Origin: Clostridia bacterium
Lineage (GTDB): Bacteria > Bacillota > Clostridia > Oscillospirales > Acutalibacteraceae
Reading direction: 5' to 3'
DNA: 64,000 nucleotides
Assembly (NCBI GenBank): GCA_024404115.1
Contig: JAKSQM010000002.1
Coordinates: 124,001-188,000, forward strand
The position numbers were made by a program, and so were the translations under genes. This document shows, piece by piece, positions 24,831-32,937 of the stretch. Position 1 is the stretch's first letter. Each line of letters opens with the position of its first letter. The notes beneath the pieces are model-generated. The model had not been told where the DNA came from. It made no database searches and worked only from the letters and a program-made list of their open reading frames with translations.

Positions 24831-25538
24831 ATGGATAAGTATTTAATTGAAATTCATGCGCATACATCAGATGTAAGTAATTGCGCAGATATGCCTGCAA
24901 AGGATGCAGTTAAGCTCTTTGCAGAGAATGGCTACAACGGAATGGTGATAACTGACCATCTTCATTCTTATGCTATCAGACGCTTCCTTAAAAAGCGACC
25001 CAATGGCGATTGGGATGATATAATCGACTGCCTTCTTGAGGGTTACAAAATCGCTCTTGAAGAGGCAAAGAAATATCCAGGCTTTAAGGTTTATCTTGGC
25101 TGTGAGCTTCGCTTTGATGAATATGACAATGACTATCTTGTTTTTGGTCTTAGTGAGGACAAGCTCCGTCAGATGAAAGATGTAAATAAGCTCTCTACAC
25201 TTGAGGGTATTAAGTATGTAAAATCCTTTGGATGCACTATTATTCAGGCTCATCCTTTCAGAGATGACATGGCAATTGTTGAGCCGGGTTATCTTGACGG
25301 TGTTGAGGTTCATAACGGACATCCTAACCACGATTCAAGAAATGACATTGCTCTTGCATGGGCAGAGAAATTTAATTATATTAAAACATCAGGTTCAGAT
25401 TTCCACGGTGAATGTATGCCAAATTCGGGCATTTACACCGATGAGCTTCCCGAAAATGAAGAAGAACTTCGCAAGATAATTGCAGAGGAAAGATTTACAC
25501 TTAGACTTGGCACTAAAAAAGAAAGCCTGCCACAATAA
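24831..25538 (+). CDS. PHP-domain phosphoesterase
   Basis: A 235-residue metal-dependent phosphoesterase of the polymerase and histidinol phosphatase (PHP) fold. Metal ligands in order: EIHAHTSD, VITDHLH, GCELRF, QAHPFR, and SGSDFHG near the end. The ATG at 24831 is preferred over an upstream GTG because GGGTGAT lies 7 nt before it. It could be a histidinol phosphatase-like enzyme or act on small phosphorylated compounds; no his genes are nearby. Confidence 0.85.
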   Translation: MDKYLIEIHAHTSDVSNCADMPAKDAVKLFAENGYNGMVITDHLHSYAIRRFLKKRPNGDWDDIIDCLLEGYKIALEEAKKYPGFKVYLGCELRFDEYDNDYLVFGLSEDKLRQMKDVNKLSTLEGIKYVKSFGCTIIQAHPFRDDMAIVEPGYLDGVEVHNGHPNHDSRNDIALAWAEKFNYIKTSGSDFHGECMPNSGIYTDELPENEEELRKIIAEERFTLRLGTKKESLPQ

Positions 25539-25549
25539 GGCAAGCTTTC
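25515..25549 (-). terminator. Terminator of the dpaAB operon
   Basis: On the minus strand a stem GAAAGC plus TGCC paired with GGCA plus GCTTTC (25521-25531 with 25539-25549, one mismatch) is followed by six T residues. The + strand copy lacks a T-tract. Confidence 0.75.
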
Positions 25550-25554
25550 ACGAT

Positions 25555-26127
25555 TTATAAAATTATCGGTTGAATTTGCTCGTTGTTTAAAGCGGATTTT
25601 ACAGTGTCCTCAATCTTTTCAAAATCGCACACAATTGACCGTGGCTTTTTAATAGAATCGTCCTGTTTGAATGGCACAAAGAAAATATTTCTTACATTCA
25701 TAAGTCTGCCGATATTTTGCGCAGAAGCACCGAGAGCATCATTGGTTGAAATGCCGAGGATAACGGGTCTGTTGTTTCGCAAATGAGCTTTAACAGCCAT
25801 TGTAACGGTTGTGTCGGTTATTCCATTAGCCAGCTTTGCAAGTGTATTTCCAGTACACGGCGCAACAACAAGTGCATGGAACATCTTTTTGGGACCGATT
25901 GGTTCGGCTTCAACAATTGATTTTATTGCTTTGTTTCCGCTTATTTTTTCAACCTCTTCAATGAAGTCTTTTGCTTCAAAAAATCGGGTGTCGGTTTTGG
26001 ATGCAAAGTCAGAAAAAATCGGTGTTATTTCTAAATTTTTATGAGATAAAATTTTTATTTGTTCAAGAGCTTTTGAAAAGGTACAAAAAGAACCGCAGAT
26101 TGCGTATCCTAATTTGATTTTTTCCAA
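25555..26127 (-). CDS. dpaB: Dipicolinate synthase subunit B
   Basis: A 190-residue flavoprotein-like subunit (SpoVFB) of dipicolinate synthase, which makes the spore-core chelator dipicolinic acid in the mother cell. Features: GYAICGSFCTFSKAL, FSDFASKTDTRF, VVAPCTGNTLAKLANGITD and SNDALG, typical of this family of the flavoprotein fold. The start is TTG with a GGAGGGGGG site, inside the end of dpaA (19-nt overlap), indicating translational coupling. Confidence 0.93.
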   Translation of the reverse strand: MEKIKLGYAICGSFCTFSKALEQIKILSHKNLEITPIFSDFASKTDTRFFEAKDFIEEVEKISGNKAIKSIVEAEPIGPKKMFHALVVAPCTGNTLAKLANGITDTTVTMAVKAHLRNNRPVILGISTNDALGASAQNIGRLMNVRNIFFVPFKQDDSIKKPRSIVCDFEKIEDTVKSALNNEQIQPIIL

Positions 26128-26933
26128 AGTCCCCCCTCCTCTATTATGTTAATAATTGTTTCTGCGATTATAATGCCTGCCGTTTTCGGAACACATTTCC
26201 CCGGCAAAGATGAAAGAATATTCACTTTTTTGTTAATGCTTTCTGTGTAATCAAAATCAAACCCAAACGGATTGGATGAAACATCAATTAAAATGGCTTC
26301 GGGCTTTGTTTTTCTAAGAATTTCTTCACCGAGAATTTTCACAGGCACAGTGTTAATTATAACATCAGAATTGCTTATAATTTTTGGGGCATCCTTTATA
26401 AGATATGCTTTCATTCCGTCGGATTCTGCGTCCGCAACAGTTGAATATCTTCGTGAAAAAGAAAGAACATTCGCACCAAGATTTTTAAATGTTTTGCAGA
26501 TTGATTTTCCGCATTTGCCGTAACCAATAACAGAAACAGTAAGAGAATTTACAGTAACATTGATGTTATTCAGCACAAAGCTGAGAACGCCCTGCGCTGT
26601 TGGTACTGCGTTTTTTTGTGCAAATTCATCACGGGCATTGTAATCATAAAAAGGAATATTTCTTTCGCTGAAATAGCGTGAAACATATTCGTTGGCTTTG
26701 CCGATAAAAATGGTTGTGTTTTTGTTGGCAAGCTTCAAAAAATCGTCTATGGGAATGGTTGTTCCCTTAATAATTTTATTGTCAATTGTAAAAGGCAATG
26801 GCAAAATAAAAGCATCACAGTTTTGAATATCGCTAAGATGATTTGATGTAATTGTTTCAAATCCGTTTTTTGAAAGGTGCTTTGCCATAAATTCTGTTCT
26901 GCCATCGCCGCCTAAGGCAATAAACCTGCTCAT
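26109..26933 (-). CDS. dpaA: Dipicolinate synthase subunit A
   Basis: A 274-residue Rossmann-fold subunit (SpoVFA) that with DpaB oxidises dihydrodipicolinate. The NAD(P) site is VIGYGKCGKSICKTF (about residue 135 onward), with FALGGDGRTEFMAKHL-type N-terminal motif (seen as IALGGDGRTEFMA). GGTG precedes the ATG by 5 nt. A sigma-K-type promoter lies 44 nt upstream. Presence of dpaAB means this lineage does not rely on the EtfA route used by some clostridia. Confidence 0.93.
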   Translation of the reverse strand: MSRFIALGGDGRTEFMAKHLSKNGFETITSNHLSDIQNCDAFILPLPFTIDNKIIKGTTIPIDDFLKLANKNTTIFIGKANEYVSRYFSERNIPFYDYNARDEFAQKNAVPTAQGVLSFVLNNINVTVNSLTVSVIGYGKCGKSICKTFKNLGANVLSFSRRYSTVADAESDGMKAYLIKDAPKIISNSDVIINTVPVKILGEEILRKTKPEAILIDVSSNPFGFDFDYTESINKKVNILSSLPGKCVPKTAGIIIAETIINIIEEGGLWKKSN

Positions 26934-26976
26934 TTTTTCACCTCTTTAGGTAAGAAGATGATTTAATCATCTAATA

Positions 26977-27003
26977 TAATATATGAAAATCAGATTTTTC
27001 TGT
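26977..27003 (-). promoter_or_regulatory. Sigma-K-like promoter of dpaAB
   Basis: On the minus strand AC (27003-27002), 16 nt, then CATATATTA (26985-26977), an exact match to the Bacillus sigma-K pattern AC-N16-CATAnnnTA. Confidence 0.68.
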
Positions 27004-27028
27004 GATAATACAAAAAGGAGTTTTAATT

Positions 27029-28405
27029 GTGGCTGAAATTAAAGAACTTTTAAAAACAGTTAAAAGAATTCATTTTATCGGTATCGGCGGTTCGGGTATG
27101 TGCCCTATTGCCGAGATTCTTCATGCACAGGGCTACAGCCTTTCGGGTTCAGATAACAACGAAAGCGACACCCTCACAAGAATTAAAAATATGGGTATCC
27201 CTGTTGCAATGGGTCAGCGTGCTGAAAACATTGAGGGTGCAGAAATGATTGTTTACACTGCCGCTCTTTTGAAAGATAACCCAGAGCTTGTTGCGGCTAA
27301 AAACTCTGGCATTCCCACATTTGAGCGTGCAGAGATGCTTGGCGCAATAACAGATATGTTTAAAAACTGCATTTGCGTTTGCGGTACTCACGGCAAAACA
27401 ACAGTTTCTTCAATGCTTACTCAGATGCTTATTGAAACAGGCAACGACCCGTCAGCTGTTATTGGCGGCAAATTGCCCCTTACCAACAGTAACGGCAGAG
27501 TTGGCAAAACTGAAAATATGGTTTGCGAAGCCTGCGAATTTGTTGATACATTCTTAAAGCTATTCCCCGATATTGCCGTTATTCTTAATGTTGACGAGGA
27601 TCACCTTGAATATTTCAAAAACCTTGAAAATATCATTAAGTCATTCAGAAAGTTTGCCACAATGGCAACAAAGGCTATTATTTTTAACGGTGATGACGCT
27701 AATACACTCAAAGCCGTTGAGGGCATTGACGATAAAGACAGAGTAACATTCGGCATTAAAAATACGAACGATTTCTATGCAGAAAATATTGGAATGGTTC
27801 GTGCATATGCTCATTTTGACGCTTACCATAAGGGTGAATTTTTGGCTCATGTTGAGCTTAATGTTCCAGGTGAACACAACATTTACAATGCTCTTGCCGC
27901 AATCGCCGCCGCTGTTTATAACGGAATTGATGCAAAAGAAGCTGTTGAGGCACTTCAGCACTTTGGCGGAGCTGGCAGACGCTTTGAAAAGCTGGGCACA
28001 TATAACGGCATTGACATTGCAGATGACTATGCTCACCACCCCGCAGAGCTTAAAGTAACACTTGAAGCCGCTATGAAAATGGGTTACAACAATGTTTGGG
28101 CAGTTTTCCAGCCGTTCACATATTCAAGAACTGCAATTCTTATGGATGACTTTGCCGAAGTTTTGCAGATTCCCGATAAATGCGTTATGACAGAGATTAT
28201 GGGTTCACGAGAGATAAACACCTATAATGTTTACACCTCACAGCTTGCAGAGAAAATCCCAGGCAGTGTGTGGTTTAACACATTTGAAGAGGTAGCACAG
28301 TATGTTTTTGATAACGCAAAAGAGGGCGACCTTGTAATTACACTTGGCTGCGGTGATATTTATAAAGCCGCAAAAATCCTTATTAAAAAGTATCAGAACA
28401 AATAA
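27029..28405 (+). CDS. murC: UDP-N-acetylmuramate--L-alanine ligase
   Basis: A 458-residue Mur ligase that adds L-alanine to UDP-MurNAc. N-terminal UDP-binding motif HFIGIGGSGMCPIA, ATP site CVCGTHGKTT (about residues 112-121), central NVDEDHLEYF, and the third-domain motif DDYAHHPAE. The GTG at 27029 is chosen because AAGGAG lies 8 nt before it. Length is typical. It diverges from dpaA and is followed by an inverted-repeat element. Confidence 0.96.
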   Translation: MAEIKELLKTVKRIHFIGIGGSGMCPIAEILHAQGYSLSGSDNNESDTLTRIKNMGIPVAMGQRAENIEGAEMIVYTAALLKDNPELVAAKNSGIPTFERAEMLGAITDMFKNCICVCGTHGKTTVSSMLTQMLIETGNDPSAVIGGKLPLTNSNGRVGKTENMVCEACEFVDTFLKLFPDIAVILNVDEDHLEYFKNLENIIKSFRKFATMATKAIIFNGDDANTLKAVEGIDDKDRVTFGIKNTNDFYAENIGMVRAYAHFDAYHKGEFLAHVELNVPGEHNIYNALAAIAAAVYNGIDAKEAVEALQHFGGAGRRFEKLGTYNGIDIADDYAHHPAELKVTLEAAMKMGYNNVWAVFQPFTYSRTAILMDDFAEVLQIPDKCVMTEIMGSREINTYNVYTSQLAEKIPGSVWFNTFEEVAQYVFDNAKEGDLVITLGCGDIYKAAKILIKKYQNK

Positions 28406-28420
28406 AACTATATAAAAAAG

Positions 28421-28645
28421 TAAAGGGACTGTCGAATTTAGATGCAGAAAGCGTTTTCTTCGCTCCAAAGGTGTATGCGATACTTCGAGAGGGCGAAAAA
28501 ACGCTTAGAAAAACTATTATTATAATTTGTTTATTTATATAAAAATAACGGATTTAAGATTTAAACCTGAGTTTCGGTTAACCTTAAATCCATTTTATTT
28601 TTATCTCGTTTTTCGGTCTGCGCTAAAGGCGACAGTTCCTTAAAT
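28421..28645. repeat. MITE-like inverted-repeat element, ~225 bp
   Basis: Imperfect terminal inverted repeats of about 30 bases bound the element: TAAAGGGACTGTCG at 28421-28434 matches 12 of 14 with the complement of 28630-28643, and the similarity runs on through a TTTAGxxGCAGA block on both sides. Inside are two more hairpins (AAGCGTTTT...AAAACGCTT at 28449-28506, and the terminator at 28550-28591). No coding frame. GGGACTGTC-type ends are common in clostridial transposable elements. No second copy is seen in this window. Confidence 0.5.
28550..28602. terminator. Bidirectional terminator of murC and the lipase-like gene
   Basis: GGATTTAAG (28550-28558) pairs with CTTAAATCC (28583-28591), with a second, imperfect TTAAACC/GGTTAA pairing inside, then ATTTTATTTTTAT. 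Confidence 0.65.
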
Positions 28646-28647
28646 TT

Positions 28648-30222
28648 TTATTTAGATTTGTTTTGCTTGATATATGCAATAAGTGCTTCAAAAAGATTTC
28701 TCAATGCCTTAAAGAATGAAATTTTGTATTTCTCCGTTGTGGTGTCCATATTTTCTTCTGTCATAGGCACCAATTTTTCGTCAGTGAACACAAGATACTG
28801 CGGAAATTCCTCTTTTTTGTCGATTGTGAGGTTGTCAATATTGACCATTGCATCAACAAGTCTGTCGGCATCAGTCGGGAATTCCTTGTGCGAAATATTC
28901 TTTATAAACCATGTTTTATCGGGGAAAAGGCAGGTGGAAGCATCAATCTGCTTATCGGGAGAAATGTATTTGTATGTGCCAAGCTCTTTTGCACGGGCAA
29001 TATATTTTCTGCTCAGTGTTTTGTTGAGCGTGGCAGTGGTTGCGCCCATAGAGCCGTCAAAAACAGTTACATAAGAATCTGATAAAACATCATCGGGCTT
29101 TGAAAGCGGAATGTGCTGGAAGCCGTATTTTGTGATGTTATAAATTTCAATGCCTTTTTCAGCGTAAGATCTGAAATGCTGCGGTGCTTTCACCTGAACT
29201 TTGTAGTGGTAATTATCAATAATATCAATGAAATTTGCCAACTTTTCCATATCTGCGTTATGGAAAACATTAGCCTTAGCACGGTCATAGTCCTTATCGC
29301 TCACCATGCACCAGAATCCCGGCCAAGTGCCGAATGATTCAATAAGAATCTGCGGCATAATATCGAGATAGATTTTATCCCACACATTATTTACAGACAA
29401 GCAGGCAAGGTCAATAATATTCATTTTGTTAAGCAGTGTTATTGACGCATTGACAAGCTTATTTACAACCTCGTCAGCCGAGATATTAAGATCGTGAACG
29501 AATCTTTCAACAGCATCTGCACTAAGGTCAATATTACCTGCAAAAGTTTTGCTGATAATATCTGTTCCGTTCAATGCGCTGGCGTATGAAATGAAATCGC
29601 TAATATACTCACCGTCATATTTTTCCATATAAGCGGCGGCAATGCACGAGCCCTCACAGCGACCCGAAATTGCAACATGGTCATAGCCAGTTATTCTGAC
29701 AACATCACTAATAAATTTATGCAGGCTGTCCGCAACCTCCCACGGGTCAAGTCGCCAGTCATAATTAAAAGTAAATGCTCGTGTGGCATATTTGCCGTTT
29801 ACCTTTTTTCTGTTCTTGATTTGCAATTCAGTGTAAACAGGGTGAGATGCAATATTATCTTTTGTATGTCCGTTTTCGTCAAGAGCAAGCTCTGAAAACA
29901 TAGGATTCAGAACATCACGGATGAGATTGCCGAAATCAGTCCATTTCTGAGTTACAACAGCCTTTGCAAAAACATCAATATTGTCTTTTGCAATCTGCAC
30001 AATTTCATCTGTGTCATATTTAACGGGATAAACTTCTTCTTTTTTGACACCGTTTTCATATCTGAAAAGCGGTGCGCCCTGCCCTGGGATATATATTAAA
30101 GGAATATCAGTGCCTGGTTGAACAGTGCTTTCGGCGAATACAGGCAGACAAACAGCGAAAGAAGAAAGTATTATAATTAAAGCGAGGATAAAAGAAAACG
30201 TTTTTGCGATAAATTTTTTCAT
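28648..30222 (-). CDS. Secreted alpha/beta hydrolase, LCAT/lipase-like, with cysteine at the nucleophile position
   Basis: A 524-residue exported protein: signal peptide of about 31 residues (hydrophobic core, cleavage near PVFAES). The mature protein has the lecithin-cholesterol-acyltransferase-like motif FNYDWRLDPW and a nucleophile elbow reading ISGRCEGS, where the usual Ser of GxSxG is Cys. A helical lid-like region follows, and the polypeptide ends in an amphipathic, aromatic tail (FFKALRNLFEALIAYIKQ). It would act outside the cell on lipids or acylated glycans, if the Cys is active. Ends at a shared terminator. Confidence 0.78.
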   Translation of the reverse strand: MKKFIAKTFSFILALIIILSSFAVCLPVFAESTVQPGTDIPLIYIPGQGAPLFRYENGVKKEEVYPVKYDTDEIVQIAKDNIDVFAKAVVTQKWTDFGNLIRDVLNPMFSELALDENGHTKDNIASHPVYTELQIKNRKKVNGKYATRAFTFNYDWRLDPWEVADSLHKFISDVVRITGYDHVAISGRCEGSCIAAAYMEKYDGEYISDFISYASALNGTDIISKTFAGNIDLSADAVERFVHDLNISADEVVNKLVNASITLLNKMNIIDLACLSVNNVWDKIYLDIMPQILIESFGTWPGFWCMVSDKDYDRAKANVFHNADMEKLANFIDIIDNYHYKVQVKAPQHFRSYAEKGIEIYNITKYGFQHIPLSKPDDVLSDSYVTVFDGSMGATTATLNKTLSRKYIARAKELGTYKYISPDKQIDASTCLFPDKTWFIKNISHKEFPTDADRLVDAMVNIDNLTIDKKEEFPQYLVFTDEKLVPMTEENMDTTTEKYKISFFKALRNLFEALIAYIKQNKSK

Positions 30223-30346
30223 TTTTCACCCATCTTTCATAATTTCCTATATCAAATTTCGTAATTTGAATTATTATCTTTTTGTTATATTTTAACATTC
30301 AACAATTAAATTTAACATAAAATAGGGATTATGTCAAGAAAAGCGT

Positions 30347-30377
30347 AAAAAAACCGCCTGCCAAAGACAAGCGGTTT
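30347..30377 (-). terminator. Terminator of the 30384-35937 operon
   Basis: Minus-strand stem AAACCGC/GCGGTTT (30371-30377 with 30351-30357, plus two inner pairs) followed by a run of seven T. Confidence 0.8.
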
Positions 30378-30383
30378 AGAAAA

Positions 30384-31163
30384 TTATAAGCTTTTAAGAA
30401 GTTTGCCTGCAAGTAAAGTTTCAGACTCGAAATCAATGCACTGCGCTTCAACTGAGCAGGTGTCGCATCCTGCAAATTCGAGAGCGTCAACATATGCTTT
30501 GTAGTCAAATTCTGCGTTGTCCTGTGGGAAATCTCTTTTAAGTCCTTTTTTGCTCACAGGATTGCAGATATGAGCGTGCTTCAGCGAGCCTTTAAGCTGT
30601 TTTACATCCTCAAGGGTGTCGCCCTCGCCTATCATATGGTAAATATCTGCAAGGCATGAAATGTTTTCTTTGCCAGAAAGGACAGCCAGCATTGTACCCT
30701 CTTTAATAGTGTTGATGATGTTACATTCGTCTTTTCTCAAAGGCTCTGTAACAATGGTGATGCCGTATTTCTCTGCAAGGGGTGAAACAACATTTTTAAG
30801 AAATTCACCAAGCTGTCTGAATCCCTCGGCATAGCTTACGCCGTCGGGCACATTTCTTGCTTTGCTTGAGCCAAAAGCTATCTTTTTAAGACCGATTTCA
30901 GCACCTCTTTTCATACCATTTTCGATATAAGAAGCAATTGCGTCAAGGTCGCCGTTGATTATGGGTAAATCCTTTGGCAAAAAGCCGTTTGCCGCCTCAC
31001 ATTTAATATTATTTTCATTAAGAGCATCTTTGAAAGCTTCAAAAACGCTGTCATCCGCTCTTGAAAGACTGCAAAATCCGCATTCAACATAGTCGAAGCC
31101 TGCGTCTGCAATCATTTTAACTCTTTCGGGGCTTTCAATACCCATACACATTCCAAATCTCAT
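30384..31163 (-). CDS. Sugar phosphate isomerase/epimerase-like TIM-barrel protein
   Basis: A 259-residue AP-endonuclease-2/xylose-isomerase-like barrel. Candidate metal ligands are the Glu in DYVECGF, TEPL (about residue 148), the Asp/His of CLADIYHM, HAHI and a final EAQ. Last gene of a five-gene minus-strand operon, 1 nt after the upstream hydrolase. With an FAD oxidoreductase and a glycosidase-like protein in the operon, isomerisation of an oxidised or rare sugar is a reasonable idea but is inference. Confidence 0.78.
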   Translation of the reverse strand: MRFGMCMGIESPERVKMIADAGFDYVECGFCSLSRADDSVFEAFKDALNENNIKCEAANGFLPKDLPIINGDLDAIASYIENGMKRGAEIGLKKIAFGSSKARNVPDGVSYAEGFRQLGEFLKNVVSPLAEKYGITIVTEPLRKDECNIINTIKEGTMLAVLSGKENISCLADIYHMIGEGDTLEDVKQLKGSLKHAHICNPVSKKGLKRDFPQDNAEFDYKAYVDALEFAGCDTCSVEAQCIDFESETLLAGKLLKSL

Positions 31164-31164
31164 A

Positions 31165-32136
31165 TTAAACCTCTGCTACTGTATTGTTCATATATTTTTC
31201 TTTAAATTCAAGGATTTTCTTTTCGTATTCTTCACTGTTTTTGCGATAGCTTGCAGTATGCCCTGCGTGCTCAACAAGAAGAATATCCTTTTCACTCTGA
31301 CAGGCTCCGTAAAGCTCCTGACACATTCTGAAAGGAATGAAGCCGTCAGCGATTCCGTGAACAAAAAAAACGGGGATTTTTATATTTTTAACGGCATCAA
31401 TGGGGGTAATGTCATAATAAGAAAAACCTGTTTTCTTTTTGTGGATGAAGTCAACACTGCGCATAAGCGGAGCAGAAACGGCGGCAGGAACTTTTAAAAC
31501 ATCCTCAAAAAGTCCGTGAAGTGTTGAATATCCGCAGTCAGAAATCATAAATTTCACATTTTCGGGAAGCTTTTCGTTTCCTGCAAGAAGCACAACCGTT
31601 GCACTGCCCATTGAAATGCCGTGAAGCGCAATTTCAATATCCTCACCGAAATTTTTAATAAGGAAGTTAATCCAAATGGTCATATCTTTGCTTTCGTAAT
31701 AACCGAAGCTTATCATATCGCCCTCGCTTGCGCCCTCTGCCACATGGTCAACAAGGAACACATTGAAGCCGTTATCGTGATAAAATTTTGTTATAAAACG
31801 GAACTCGCCCTTGCCCTGATTTCTGTAGCCGTGAGCGCAGAGTACAAATTTATTGCTCTTTTCTGCTGCTTCAAGGTAGAATCCTTTAAGAGCCTGTCCC
31901 CTGTCGTTTGTGATGGTAAATTCCTCAAATTCCTGCTCATGCATCCACTCAACACGAGGGTCTTTTTTTGATGGAGCGGCAGGAGCTTTTTTCTTTGCCA
32001 TTTTTTTCTGTGTTTCATTTATAATTCTTGGTATATTAACATTTCTGTCAAATATCTCGTGAAATGTGAGATATGAAATACCAAAATGAGCTGCCGCCGC
32101 AGAGGCGACAATAACGGGAAGCGTTGATTTTTTCAT
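31165..32136 (-). CDS. Membrane-anchored alpha/beta hydrolase (YqkD-like)
   Basis: A 323-residue hydrolase with an N-terminal hydrophobic stretch (residues about 6-26) then a basic, Ala/Lys linker. Core motifs: FVLCAHGYRNQGKG (oxyanion region), LVDHVAEGASEG, nucleophile HGISMGSA, VHGIADGFIP with the acid Asp, and HAGHT with the catalytic His. Resembles Bacillus YqkD-type serine hydrolases. Fourth gene of the operon; spacing 12 nt from the metallo-hydrolase and 1 nt to the isomerase. Confidence 0.82.
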   Translation of the reverse strand: MKKSTLPVIVASAAAAHFGISYLTFHEIFDRNVNIPRIINETQKKMAKKKAPAAPSKKDPRVEWMHEQEFEEFTITNDRGQALKGFYLEAAEKSNKFVLCAHGYRNQGKGEFRFITKFYHDNGFNVFLVDHVAEGASEGDMISFGYYESKDMTIWINFLIKNFGEDIEIALHGISMGSATVVLLAGNEKLPENVKFMISDCGYSTLHGLFEDVLKVPAAVSAPLMRSVDFIHKKKTGFSYYDITPIDAVKNIKIPVFFVHGIADGFIPFRMCQELYGACQSEKDILLVEHAGHTASYRKNSEEYEKKILEFKEKYMNNTVAEV

Positions 32137-32148
32137 AATAAATCTCCC

Positions 32149-32931
32149 TTAAAAATTGTATGTGCATCCGTCTTTGCAGATCACACCGCCATCTTCGCCG
32201 AATGCATCTTTAACACGCTTTTCGGCAGATGGATAATCTCTGAAAATGTATCCTCCGTTGTGGGTAAACATCACCTTTTTAATGTGCTTGCCACAGCGAA
32301 TAATTTCAGATTTTATATCCTCAATCTGATGATGCCCTGTTTCAACAAAGAAAGCATCACATTCTTCCGGCAAAATAAAATCAATATCTTCAAGGCGCAT
32401 ATCACCCGAAAAAACGAATGTTTTGCCCTCACACTGAACGGTGAAAGAATATGACTGATACTTTCCGTCCTTTTGAGGCATATGGTTTGTGTGCTTTGCA
32501 GTCACTTTTATTTCTCCGTTGTCATAGATTATTCCGTCGGCGTATGGCGTGGTGCAGTGGGCGTAATTACACTTAAAACCGCCCTCTGTGTTTTTGAGAA
32601 CAGCCATAAATCCGTCAACTGTTTCTTTGCACGGGGTGAAAATACTGATGTTTTCGTTGTGAGTAAGTCCGCTTTTTTTGACAATACCAACCTTGCGGAT
32701 ATACCACAAAAGATTGCCAAGACCGCCAACATGATCCATATGAGGATGCGTGATGAAAATTGCCTTTGTTTTTAAAAGGTCAATTCCCATATTATGTGCA
32801 GTGTATGCACCGCACTCCCCTGCATCAATAAAATACAGGGAAGTTTCGGTTTCAATAGCTGTTGAAACGTGGTGGCACTGCGGATATGGCTGTGTGCCCG
32901 AAGCAGTGCCGAGAGTGTGAATTTTTATCAT
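32149..32931 (-). CDS. MBL-fold metallo-hydrolase
   Basis: A 260-residue metallo-beta-lactamase-fold protein with the zinc motif THPHMDHVGG (about residues 60-69), a later HTNHMP, FSGDMR with the bridging Asp, and a final FTHNGG. RNase Z/phosphodiesterase-like subgroup. It follows the glycosidase-like gene by 6 nt and is in the same operon. The substrate is not evident. Confidence 0.82.
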   Translation of the reverse strand: MIKIHTLGTASGTQPYPQCHHVSTAIETETSLYFIDAGECGAYTAHNMGIDLLKTKAIFITHPHMDHVGGLGNLLWYIRKVGIVKKSGLTHNENISIFTPCKETVDGFMAVLKNTEGGFKCNYAHCTTPYADGIIYDNGEIKVTAKHTNHMPQKDGKYQSYSFTVQCEGKTFVFSGDMRLEDIDFILPEECDAFFVETGHHQIEDIKSEIIRCGKHIKKVMFTHNGGYIFRDYPSAEKRVKDAFGEDGGVICKDGCTYNF

Positions 32932-32937
32932 ATCAGT

